Below are positions 10,061-20,433 of a stretch of 64,000 nucleotides of DNA, piece by piece (the stretch's first letter is position 1; each line of letters starts with the position of its first letter). The stretch lies in NCBI GenBank assembly GCA_023512835.1, contig JAKCVP010000416.1, forward strand, positions 39,441-103,440, in the 5' to 3' direction. Position numbers and translations under genes: made by a program. The notes below the pieces were generated by a model. The model made no database searches. It was given only the letters and a program-made list of their open reading frames with translations, and had not been told where the DNA came from. Origin of the DNA: Taxillus chinensis. Lineage: Eukaryota > Streptophyta > Magnoliopsida > Santalales > Loranthaceae.

Positions 10061-13000
10061 AGATACCGAGCCTTTCTCTCGTTAAGTGCTTTCAGTCTTG
10101 TTACGGCCGGCAATGCTTTCAGAGCTCTTGTGTCTGTACTCTTTTCATTTCACGAAAGGGTAGGACATCCAACAACCATACCGGACCAATGGCTCGACCC
10201 AATCCCATTGTTGGCACTACTAGGCCTACTCAACAACACACATTTATATCATAACTTTTCCGGATCGGTAACAGGATGCTTAAAACTCTCTGTTGGGAGA
10301 TACTCGTTTTACCAGTACCGTTGAAGTTACAAATTCCGATTGGGTAATTTCGGACACTTTACTATAAGAGAGTTGGGTGGGGTTACACCTTATTATGCTC
10401 TTAAACGATACGCAATAGGTGCTGCTCCGAACACTCTCCATTCTCTATTTCGGGAAAAACACCATACGAATCTCATGGGGAAAGAACTCAATTAGGATTC
10501 TCTTTCGAACTGTATTCTCTGGAATCGACAGAGGGTTGAAAAAAGTAGATTAGGTCTTTCGGCCCTTCGGAAAACTTTCTGCTTCGCGTTCCAGAATCGA
10601 TTACTCTACTGCGTAGGCTTCCTTCCGGTCCGAGCTTTCTCCTAGAGTAGCATCCAACTCGGATGTCGAAAAGCATATGGATTTCACAAGTGAAAGCGTG
10701 TTTGTCTCCTAAGGGAAAAGGCTGTATATTGTTTTCTATGGGAGCCGTATTTGCTTGAAAAGAAGAGAGTGTTGGGGTTCTCCCGCGGGAGTAAAAGAAA
10801 CAGGTACGTTATTACTGTTGTTTTAGAATTGTTAATTAAGTAATGCTCTTCCGAGTTGCCTTAAAAAGAGAGAGCTCCGCCTGGATCCGGATAGAGTTAC
10901 TCCCCCTGAAAAGAAGCTAGGGTCGTAGTAGGTGTATGAACTAGCAGCAATTCCGCCGAAAGCAGTGTTGAGTGAAACCACTCTTTAATCAATCTCTCCA
11001 CAAAAGAGACTTTATCGACTTGCCGACTTCCCCGACTCTAAACAGGGCAGCACCACTACACTCTATGAAAGAGCGATGCCAACAGGTTCCACTTGTAGCT
11101 CTAGTAGAGCATTTCATAACTTTAATTAAGCAGAATTGGGAGCGGTGAAAGAGACCGGTAAGGTTTTCCATCCTACGTGTCCAACAAAAAGAGATGGGTA
11201 ACTCTACAATAGATACGCAATCCGCCGGTGAAGCCCATTTATTAGAACTTTCCTCTTTCATTACTCTGTTTTAAAGAAGAGAATAAAACAACTCTTTTGA
11301 GAACCGCCCGGGCCCAGCAAAGGAAGAACTGCTCTATCGGAAACGAAACACTGTGGAATCAACACTGAACTGAAAGTGATGCTAACCAGCAGCTCAATAC
11401 GCCCGGAGCCCCACCTTTTCTGTATTTCGGAGTTAAACAAGAGATACTATAAGATGCTTGACAGCTGCGTTTTCTTCAGGAGCGTGACCGCGCATTGCCA
11501 TTGCTACCTCTTCGGTCGGAAAGTTTGTGATTCTCTTTCAGTTGTCTGTCGTGTCCTATAGTTATCTGTCTGAGTTGGGGGCGGGCCGGAAGTGAAGGTT
11601 GTTTCTCCAATAGAGCTAGATGCCGAGTGAAATAGAGAATGGAGAGTGTTCGGAAAGAGGTAACTGGAGTCGATAGCAGCAGAGTAAGACTGGTCTGAGA
11701 ATAATGGTTCTTACACGGAATAAGAAAGACTTTCGCGGCGGATTCCTTTGTGTGCTCTTTCAGGTCAGAAAAGGGGGAGCCGCACTCTACTCGGTTTCGA
11801 AAAGAGAGAACTTCACTTGAAAGATGCGCATTTTCTCTAGTCTGCTAGCTCTACTATAACTTCAATGAACAAGAAAGCATTCTCCACTTTAAGGATTGGG
11901 TTGATAACTCTTTTCCGAATCGAATAACACTCTCCATTCTCTATAGAAGTGCTATTTTATGGAGAGCTATCGCATGCTTCTTTCCCGGTTTCGGCAGTGA
12001 TACAGGTACAAAGAGTGACTGAAACGACGAATAGAGAGCTCTCTTGCTCGTCGCGAAACGCTACCTCTCACAAATACCTCTTTTTCATATCACTTCCAGA
12101 AAGAGAACGCCCAATCTCATTAAGTAAGCGCTTCCACAATCCTTGTGTTATAAAAGAAACTCGTTTTGCTCCGTGCTCCGTACTTGGTGTATCGAATCAT
12201 CACTCCGGTCTCCCAACACAACAGAGGTCTCTAATAATACTCTGGGAAGGCCTTACTCTCCGGCAACTCTATAGATTCTCTCCCCTATGGATTTGTTGTG
12301 TGTGACTCCTATGATAGTCAATGAAGTGTGCTTCCAACGAAAAGACAGAGAGCAATCGCGAATCGAGCTGAAAGAGCTTTCTCGCGCTGACATCAATCGA
12401 AACCCATCTGCTAGAGTCGTCAATTCCATCTGCTAGTAAAAACCCTAAGAGAATACTTGTTGGAACGCTGGGAGATCCTTTGTGTGCTCTTTCAGGTCAG
12501 AAAAGGGGGAGCCGCACTACAAGATATATGAGATTGGGGTTTGGAATAGGACATCAAAAGCGAAACAACAGAAGATACGCGGGGAGGGGCTTTGAAGACA
12601 CATAGACAAGACAGCAGGGTGCCGGGAGTATTATACTTTCTGACTCTTATGAAACGAGAACCTATGGGGGGAAAAAGGGCTTTCCACGACTCCAATTCCG
12701 AAGTGAAGAGAGCTAGGACGGTTTGCTGCAAGAGAAGATAGCGCTTTGCTGTCCGGAACAAAAAGAGTGGTATGGAAAGAGCTGGGGCGGGCGTAAACGT
12801 GCAAGTAGCAGGTATAAGAGCCCTGAAAACGGAACGGAAAGTTTCTTATATGGACCTATTCAATCAGATATGGAATGGAAAATCCGCCGAAGGCTGCAGT
12901 GTTGAAAATCCACTTGTCCGATTTCTGCTGTCCAAAAGAGGAGAGAGATCTGATAAGGTCATATTATAGGTTGTGTTCTCTTGCTGCTGGGGCAAAACAC

Positions 13001-16000
13001 ATGATGCAAAACAACCCTGGGGGGCGGGCACTCTCAGATATAGGGTATTACAGTGATGCCGGAACAGTTTCAACTCAACAACACTTGACTTGCTCTTTCA
13101 TGCATAAGAAACAACAGACAACGGCCGGACCGGAAGTGGAGAGTGCTTCTCTGAACACGTTTCCGATCTCTGCCACAACAGACCGGGTAGCGCAGCTTGG
13201 CAAAGAGAGTTGTGCTCCGCTCTATAGAGAAACACCCAATGAGCAAAGAAGCGCGTAAGCCAATTCTGCTTCACATCCGGGGAAGTGTTCAAGTCTAGCA
13301 TCCCGTGTACAACCCAAGACTCTTATGGGCAGCGGGACAAGACAGAGTTACCCAGCAGAGATTCGGTCGTCGGAGAGAGTTGCTTACGCTTCCATTCCAG
13401 TATCGCATCCGAGTCGTTATCGTATAGATGCTCTTATCGAATAAGTCAGTCGTTGCTGTCAGGTAACAGAGCATACAGACTTTCCCGTTCGCAGCCGAAA
13501 CCATTTTCTGTGTTGGGAGAGCGAGTACGCGCACAACAACATCTCTCAATGATACACTCTGTTTGTCTGGTGGAGTATACACAGACACCACTGGTTTGAG
13601 CCCGGCCCGGAAGTGGAGAGTGAAAGCACCCGATCTCCAGCCCAGCACAAGTGTCTTACCCCGGGTGCTGTTGTACACTCTAGACTCTAGTCAAGTGAGC
13701 AACAGACAGACACATGTATCACGCGAAGCCAGCAGTACCTGATCGAACGCGAAATAGAGTGCTCACCGGGTGAAGCAGAGCCGCGATTCACTGCTTTTTC
13801 TTTAGGTGTCATTCTTGGAGAATGTCTTGTGTCCAAGTACCCAACTCTCTCTCTCTCTTGAGCAATAGCTGCACAAACAGTGTCATTGCTAGCTCGGCTC
13901 AACACACAACACTTCCCCGGATGTATGCACCTCGCTCCGCGTATAGTGTGCCACTCTCGGAATGCATGCTGGTTGTACACTCTCCACTTCCGGAGATACT
14001 CTCGTACCGAACTCTACTCTGTCTTGTAAAGACACACATTTCAGTTCGAAAGCAGACACTCCAGTAACTATGCATCACATCCAGATAGCATAGACACATA
14101 CCAGGCAGAACAGTCAGTAGATCTGCACCACGGGTCCGGCAGATCGATTACTTAAGCTTTCAGTCTGCTTTTCGGTGTCTATGTAACACGCAACTGGTCC
14201 GATAGGCCTACGCGAGAGTAGAGTGCTCTCTTATTATGGCTAGGCAGGCAAGCCAGCAATCCGTGTTTCGTAAGACTCTCTTGGTATCTTGTTGCATATC
14301 TATGCCAACTCTCTGATTCTCGCCTATCGGAGTATCTCTCTAGGCGATTGGATGGTTGTACCACTCTCGGACTCGGACTCGGACCCGGATGTGTCACTCT
14401 CTTTGCTAAAGACTTTCAGACAGTGTAGTCAGTCCTTGGATCTCTGCTTTCTGTGTTGGTTACCATCTGCATCCCGTACCGTTTTATAGATGGTTTTTAC
14501 TCTTGCATCAAGTATAGTGTTGATTGTGCTAGCTCTATACACTCTGGGTGGGGGGGTTGGGCACGCTACATATGCTGTTTCGGACCGTGGGCATGGCAGC
14601 GATGCAGTTGGCTTACCTCACCACCACTAGACTGAAACGCAGAGAGTGCACTGTTCGAGTCGCCCAGCAGGCCAAGGCACACGATACGCGGAGCGAGGTG
14701 CATACGTGTTTCAACCGGTAGTACCGGACATGCAGTTGTCCTATGTCCAATGATTGGGTCTGCCACTCCCGATGCCTACCTAGTCGGTCGGTCGGTCGGT
14801 TTGCTTCGATAACGTTACGGGATAGACTCTCTTTCGGTGCGGCTCTCTATCGTTCCGGCCGGGGAGAGAGATTGTGTACCATCTATCACACGGTACGGGA
14901 TGCGGATGGTAACTAACGTAAGAATACCGAGAATAGTCTCTTAAGAGAGAGACACTCAACAAAGAGTCTGTGTGCCGGCCCGGCAATGCTTTGAGAGCTC
15001 TGGTGTATCTCGCTGACCACTCTCTGGAATCTCTAGTCGGAGTATACCCGGCCGGGGATGGATGTAGACTCTCTGGTTCGCTGTCGCTTCTGTGTCTGGC
15101 ATCGACTTTCCCGTGGGTCTGTATATGGTCTGGTAGTGTACTCTCTTAGCGGAATTACCGATACCTGTTGCTGGAGAATCGGAAGTGCAGGGATGCTCTT
15201 TTCGGACTCGTGAAAGCGGAAGAAGCAACTGCATCAGTGCCTAAACACGCTGGCTTTTCACAACAGATAAGACTCAAACCTGTGGAATTGGGGAACCGTA
15301 GCACCGGTAACAGAATGGGTCGCCTCCGATGTTGTCACCGGCCGGAAGAGATGTCTTTGCTCCGCTTGCTGGGGTCAGAGTGTCTCTTAATAGCAGCATT
15401 GGGTGCCCCGAAAAGTACACAACTGGGAAACCGGGGGGAGGTTTGTTGGTCTCTTATAGAGATACATGGGGTAGCTATGGATGAGAGACGTGACAGACTC
15501 TGTCATAGATAGGCATGTACACTCGAAGGGGAAGCTCCGAAAGAAGCACAGAAAGTGAACGAGAGTACAGTACAGGCAGCACTTGGGATGTGATACAGTA
15601 TCACAGAAGAGATCGAGGGTACGGAACGCTTAAGAGATCGGACGCTTTGATACCCTCCAGTGGACTCTGACAGTACAGTCTGCCGGGAAGACTCTTAGTG
15701 TAGTGAAAGTTGGAGCGGGAAAGGCATAGATATACTATACTCTGGGTGCTGGCGTGTGCGATTGGATCGTATGGCTGCTGGCAACAACAGATGCTTTAGG
15801 ACCTCTCCAAAGTGCACTCTGTATACCGAAAGGATGTGTTTCCACTGTTTGCGCTCCCCGCAACCTCTCTTGTTTTTCAGTGAGTTAGAGAGAAAGAAGA
15901 AAAAGCACTTGTGGTGGGCGTTGCTTACCAACAAGGCATACACTTCTGACATGGCTGCTTGCTGCTCGAGTCCAACAAAAGAAGGCTCTCTCTTTTCTCT

Positions 16001-16005
16001 TGTTG

Positions 16006-16134
16006 TTAAAAGAAAGACGCTACTATCCAAATGAAATACGCGCGATTATCTAGCAAATCTAAAGACAGGGACCACAGACGAGATACGGTCACAAATAGAG
16101 TGGAACCAAGTAACATTGCAAAGGCATAATGATA
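16006..16134 (-). CDS. nad5: nad5 exon 5 (C-terminus), left copy
   Basis: Encodes the last transmembrane part of complex I subunit 5, a proton-pumping membrane subunit. It reads [16 protein letters not shown] and then [15 protein letters not shown] with a TAA stop. The exon starts at TATCATTATGCC, directly after the intron end CCCGAC. At 129 bp it is a little shorter than the common 150 bp. The frame is open in this left copy. The right copy has lost one T in GCCTTTGC. Confidence 0.92.
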   Translation of the reverse strand, partial: YHYAFAMLLGSTLFVTVSRLWSLSLDLLDNRAYFIWIVASFF

Positions 16135-16971
16135 GTCGGGTGGGCGGTATGGCCCCCCTCCGAACCGGACGTGAAGGTCTCCCCTCATCCGGCTCTCTGC
16201 AGGGGAACACTCACTGCTTCCCCGAATATCCAAAGTCGAATAGGGTTTACAGGAGATCCCAGAGGCTCGATCGGAAAGGGTGCTAACCTGTTGGAATTGA
16301 CAGTCGTGTAACTCACAAATTCGTATCTCGTTCCGGCAGCTCTCTTGCAGACATCTTTATGCTGGCCCGTGCTCTAGAATTCCCTAGACTCCCTTTCGAG
16401 TTTTGTCCGCCGAACACCGTAAGAGATTGTGTGTCTCTCCAGTGGTACACAACACAATCCGAATACGCATGCGGTATAGGGCTGCCGTGACAGGGAGAGT
16501 CTGTCCCCTTGTCCAACGGGACTGCTGGCATACTAAAAGCTCCTGCGACGCCCCATTCTCGTTGCCAGTGTTTTCGTGGACGTTAGAATGACACAGTGAG
16601 TCGTGAACGACCTGGGAGTTTCCACCTTAATAAAAGAATACCCTACGTCTCGAAACCCGCAATTAAAGAGAGCAGCGAGTACACCACCGGTTCGGATTGG
16701 CTCGAAGAGACAGAATACAATAAAGACTCTTTCGAACGAGCATGGAAACAGTAGAGATAGATAGCCCACAAGTCACACAAGTGCTGCTAAACTCTCCGAA
16801 GTCGGGTACTTTCAGAGCGTACTCTCGGGAATTGCTAGCACTACAAGAGCTCCGGTCTTAACGCCCCTACTACTCTCTTCTTTTCCGCCTCGGGTTCGTA
16901 GAGTCGGTTTACCGTTTACCCACTACGGAGGAGAGCCAGGCAGCCACGGGTCATAAGCGCCCTCTTCGCAC
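16135..16971 (-). other. nad5 intron 4 (group II, cis), left copy
   Basis: 837 nt between exons 4 and 5. The 5' end is GTGCGAAGAG. Domain V lies at about 16160-16195 (GAGAGCCGGATGAGGGGAGA then TTCACGTCCGGTTC). The domain VI tail (GGCCATACCGCC, CACCCGACT) nearly matches nad7 intron 1. No maturase frame. Confidence 0.9.
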
Positions 16972-17366
16972 AACAAATCCACTTTGAAGTTTACTTATGT
17001 GCTCGGCCAATCGTCTGAATGTGTAAGAGAGACCATACGGCCCCAATATCTCAATAGCACCTTTGTCTAACGCTTCAAATGAGACTTCATATCCGAAACG
17101 AATCCCCGATCTTACAATATAGTAATTAAAAACGTGATCGAAGAACCATCTTTTATTTAAGAAGCCATAGAGTCGATTCAAAACATAACTCGTTTTAAAG
17201 GCTTTTTGGAATTGATCCGATAAGGTATTTACTTTATACGAAACAAAAGCACCTGAAGTCGGAAACGGAATAGGTATCAGTTTTGTAATTGTTGGAGCAG
17301 CAAACTCGGAATCGGCAAGAATATCATGTTTTGGTAGTAAGAAGGGGGAATTTGCCCAAAAATTGG
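16972..17366 (-). CDS. nad5: nad5 exon 4, left copy
   Basis: 395 bp, exactly the usual exon 4 size. Reads [20 protein letters not shown], then [12 protein letters not shown], then [20 protein letters not shown], then [20 protein letters not shown] and [13 protein letters not shown], all hallmarks of plant ND5. The 3' edge is followed by GTGCG. The left copy is open throughout, so it is the better reference of the two. The exon lacks a cis partner upstream: exon 3 (22 bp in other plants) joins by trans-splicing. Confidence 0.95.
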
Positions 17367-17760
17367 ATGGGGGACGCTATCTCTTCTGTAGGCCTTGTCT
17401 TAAAGTTCCCCCCCGAACCGCGCGAAATGGTCGCCTATTACACGGCTCTCTCTCTTCTACCGAGTTTAAACCTATTCTTCCCTATACAATCTCTTAACTC
17501 CGTTTGTTAAAAGCATCCTTCTAAAAGTGCTTCGGCGGGGTGCGTCTCTCACATTCCCGTTAGGATTTCTCGAAATGCTTCCAATAAAGCTTTTTTTGTA
17601 GAGTCTAAAACAACACTGCTTGAAAAAGGTCCGTTAGGGGCGGGCATCCTCCTTTCTCTTTGAACTACTGGGTTCGGAAAGCGGCTAAAGAGAGTCTCTC
17701 CTTCGGGACCCAATCCTTCTGAAAGTGTATCGGGACGATACGGACACAATAGGATGATAC
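17367..17760 (-). other. 3' half of trans-spliced nad5 intron 3, left copy
   Basis: Domain V lies at about 17413-17447 (GAGCCGTGTAATAGGCGACC then TTTCGCGCGGTTCGG), just upstream of exon 4. In seed plants the intron before exon 4 is trans-spliced, so this is the expected 3' half. The upstream limit is uncertain. It includes a frame at 17549-17749 (CPYRPDTLSEGLGPEGETLF and then FPNPVV) that I do not recognise. Confidence 0.75.
17549..17755 (-). CDS. Unidentified ORF in the intron upstream of nad5 exon 4
   Basis: A 66-codon frame opening CPYRPDTLSEGLGPEGETLF and ending STKKALLEAFREILTG. In the right arm (60847-61164) a related frame is longer (105 codons) because two small indels shift it. The composition looks protein-like and lacks the CTCTCT words of the spacers, but I know no matching mitochondrial protein. 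It lies between the 5' limit of the half-intron and domain V, so it could be a relic of an intron domain IV frame or simple intron sequence. Confidence 0.3.
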   Translation of the reverse strand: MLLCPYRPDTLSEGLGPEGETLFSRFPNPVVQRERRMPAPNGPFSSSVVLDSTKKALLEAFREILTGM

Positions 17761-20301
17761 TCTTTTTTCAGAGTGTGTAACGCAGACACTTTAATTACGC
17801 ATATCTATCGTTAACGTACCCCGGAGGAACTCTAACAATACTCGATTTTTTATCTGTCAAAAAGGAACCAAAATGCATGTAAAGGCACTCTGTCTGGGCA
17901 ACTGTTGGTGGAACTCTCTTGAGATTTGTGGGGTCTACTAAACGCGTATAGAAAGCTCATAGAGATATTGATGTCTCTTTTGCTTTTGGAAACACACTCC
18001 ATGGGTTGGATGCAGTACTCTCTCAGTAGCGCTAGCGTATCTATAGAGATATTTACTTTTCTCTTCCCAAACAAGTGTGCCACTCCCCGAGCCCAAAGCG
18101 GAAACCCAATCAATCCAGCCGCTTTTAGTGAATGCATCTTTATTAGAGTCGTATAGAGTAAAGTAACACAGAATACGAGAGGTGGACCCGCGCAAGCATT
18201 GTGGTATGCCCATTCAAAATCGTGTCGCACAAACAAGGACTTTACTGTGTGCTGTACTGTACGTTTCCTTAAAAGCAAAAAAAGACTGACAACAACCCCG
18301 CGGGCGACTTATCTCTAAGAGTTTTATTCGGTAAGGCCTCGGAAAGGTTCCCAACTCCCTGTTTTTAAAGCACCCTTCCGAAGACGTAGTACACAAGAGA
18401 GCACTCTACAAAAAAAGTGTACTCTCTGCTCTCTTACGCTCGGGGTCGTATACGCAGGCTATGTTAGACTCTTCTCGTTCGCCGGCTCACTTCACTCTGT
18501 TTCGGGGTAGCGTATCTATACCATATCGAAAAAGCAATACTGAAAGCACGGACCATGCTCGGTTCCATAACAGGTCCGTCCAGAAACGCTGCTCTCTTAC
18601 GCTCGGGGTACAAGCTTGTTGGTATTCTTCCCTACGGGTTTCTCTGGTCCGGAAGTGAACACCAACCACCGTAGTGCCGATTCGCGTGTGCCCGAATTCG
18701 ACATTTGAAGAGGTAGACGAAACTCCAATGTGCTGTCTGCTCTACAGACAAAATGGGGAGATTCATGCTAGGGTCTCTCCGCCTAGACTTCGGAAACAGA
18801 GTGAAGAGTACCTTTTCACAACCTGTTACCTCTTTGCGTTCGGGTATGCTCGAAACCTCTCCGAGAGTGCGGGATGGGACAGTCTTGTCTGTCTTAGGCG
18901 TCCAATTACGAGCTATAGGTATGCACCGAAGGTAGGGGGTATTTGTTTAGAGATGTGTCTAAACTTACAACTCTAGTTTCCCGGGCGGAGTGATGCAACC
19001 TCAGAAAGCTCCCGAATCGATTGGAGAGTCTACTCTCTTCTTAAAGAGCACCAGCAGCCAAGTTTGTGATACAGCAGCAACCGGGGGCCGGCCAGACTCT
19101 CTTGTTTAGACAGTGACATCTCTGTCAGTTTACAAAGTAAATGTACTCTACTCTAGGTGCGTTTTTCGAATTAAGGCGAAAGCCAAGACCTAGTTGCGCG
19201 GCGGACCTAACTGTTTCATTGCAGTCGGGAAGTGGGCGTACAGCTACAGCTACAGATACGCTCGCCATCCATGGTGTCACCTTTTGCGACTCTCCAAGCA
19301 CTCTCCATAACAAGACAGCACCGCGGTTACCAACACCTCTTACACAAGCATCCCAAACCCAACAGCAACTTCAATCGCTCTATCACATACACGTTCAACA
19401 GCTACGCCCAGAATACGTGATGCTCGGCTCACGGGGGACTACTTGCTTCCGAAAGACAACTGCCATGACTCTAACGCCTAAAGAGTATGACCTCCGGAGA
19501 TGCTAATGCACTTTCCAGAACTAGACAGACAGAGTTCTGGCTGCACTCTTCTCTTCATGACCTAAAGGCCCGACTACTAGAGCATCTCTTCCAATCGTAT
19601 TTCCGGACGACCTATGTGTTAGGCTGCTGGACTTGTGAATGAAAAGAGCTCGGGCATTTCGGGTTGGAAGTCATCCACGCAATGTTGCTAATCGAAATGG
19701 AGTGGAAGTCGACTGAAAGCATTGCCCATACGAGAGTGCCTCCATGCTAGTGCTGCCGATCTCCGATCAATAGAGATATCGAATAGCGTTTCTTTCAACC
19801 GGGGGAACTCTCTGGAACAAGCAAAGGCGTTTATGGAACTGTCTGCCGATCTGCCTGCGTACCGACTCAATGGTATGTATAGCGTGCTTCTGCACTTTCC
19901 ACTAGATCTCCGTTAGCGGGATTGGACTTTCGGTCTCTCTGATTCCAGGGATTGGGTGCATTAGAGTACTTGCTAGCAAGTAAATCGTATGTGTAGCGCA
20001 GCGGTAAGAGCTTGGCTTGGGCACCACACACCGACTACTCTAAGATGTGCATCGAAATGCCAACAGAAAATGCGCTTTCTTCCGCTTCCGCTCTGTAGGC
20101 GCTCACTCACTGCTGGAAAGAATGACCATCCTCCCTCCCGAACACTCTCAGTTCTCCGGTTGCGCGAGCGGATGAGCGTCTTCTTTCTAAAGTAATAGTA
20201 AGGGATCTCTGTTCTGATTGCGGCAAACTAGACTACACTAACCGCATGGAATTGATGTCGATTCATCTATACTTCCATGCATGGCAGAACTGGATGGCTT
20301 G
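17761..20301. other. Gene-free stretch with one compositionally distinct ORF
   Basis: Spacer between nad5 and nad1 pieces. It holds many AGAGAGT words. The frame at 19141-19506 is listed separately. A tRNA-like word (GTGTAGCGCAGCGGTAAGAG, 19988-20007) was checked and lacks a matching 3' half. The outer right-arm equivalent (58354-60840) differs by many small indels. Confidence 0.65.
19141..19506 (+). CDS. Unidentified ORF, 121 codons (190 in right arm)
   Basis: Reads LRRKPRPSCAADLTVSLQSG, then RTATATDTLAIHGV, then LTQASQTQQQLQSLYHIHVQ. In the right arm (58962-59534, minus) the same frame continues to 190 codons with a different start and end. The stretch has few of the purine/pyrimidine words that fill the spacers, so it may have a separate origin. 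No motif or family is recognised. It could be non-coding DNA of foreign origin or a chance frame. Confidence 0.25.
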   Translation: MYSTLGAFFELRRKPRPSCAADLTVSLQSGSGRTATATDTLAIHGVTFCDSPSTLHNKTAPRLPTPLTQASQTQQQLQSLYHIHVQQLRPEYVMLGSRGTTCFRKTTAMTLTPKEYDLRRC

Positions 20302-20340
20302 GAGCTGTATGAGCGGTAGGTAACGTTCACGTACGGCTCC
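20302..20340 (+). other. Domain V of trans-spliced nad1 intron 3, left copy
   Basis: Reads GGAGCTGTATGAGCGGTAGG then TAACGTTCACGTACGGCTCC, a well-formed domain V with closing G-C pairs. It lies 34 nt before nad1 exon 4. The intron before exon 4 (nad1i669) is trans-spliced in seed plants. Consistent with that, no exon 3 is recognisable upstream on this strand. Confidence 0.85.
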
Positions 20341-20374
20341 GTGAGAAGGGCACTCTTGTTGTACCTCACTCCCG

Positions 20375-20433
20375 TCTTCAATGGGGTCTGCTCTTTCTTT
20401 CTTGGGAGAGTATGCCAATATGATCTTAATGAG
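20375..20433 (+). CDS. nad1: nad1 exon 4, left copy
   Basis: A 59-bp exon, the exact size known for seed-plant nad1 exon 4. It reads SSMGSALSFLGEYANMILM plus two bases (AG). SSMG and FLGEYANMILM are diagnostic of ND1, a membrane subunit of complex I at the quinone channel. Ser before Phe is likely edited to Phe. It is followed by GCGCGGGGC, a variant group II 5' end. The exon is too short to be seen as a free-standing gene and must be joined to exon 3 (in trans) and exon 5. Confidence 0.92.

Larger units (their letters stand above)
7313..14598. other. Seven-kilobase repeat-rich spacer
   Basis: No mitochondrial gene is recognisable on either strand. Open frames reach about 190 codons (7866-8441 plus; 7177-7662 plus; 9383-9850 minus) but resemble nothing known to me and overlap each other. 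It holds an orphan domain V at 8391-8425, a CA microsatellite at 8931-8944, two families of tandem repeats at 9871-10060, a direct repeat at 9100-9268, and many CTGAAAGC and CTCTCT words. Confidence 0.7.

Noticed and set aside
19988..20030. tRNA-like 5' half (GTGTAGCGCAGCGGTAAGAG)
   Set aside because: No matching acceptor 3' strand, anticodon stem or T arm within 80 nt; at best a fragment.
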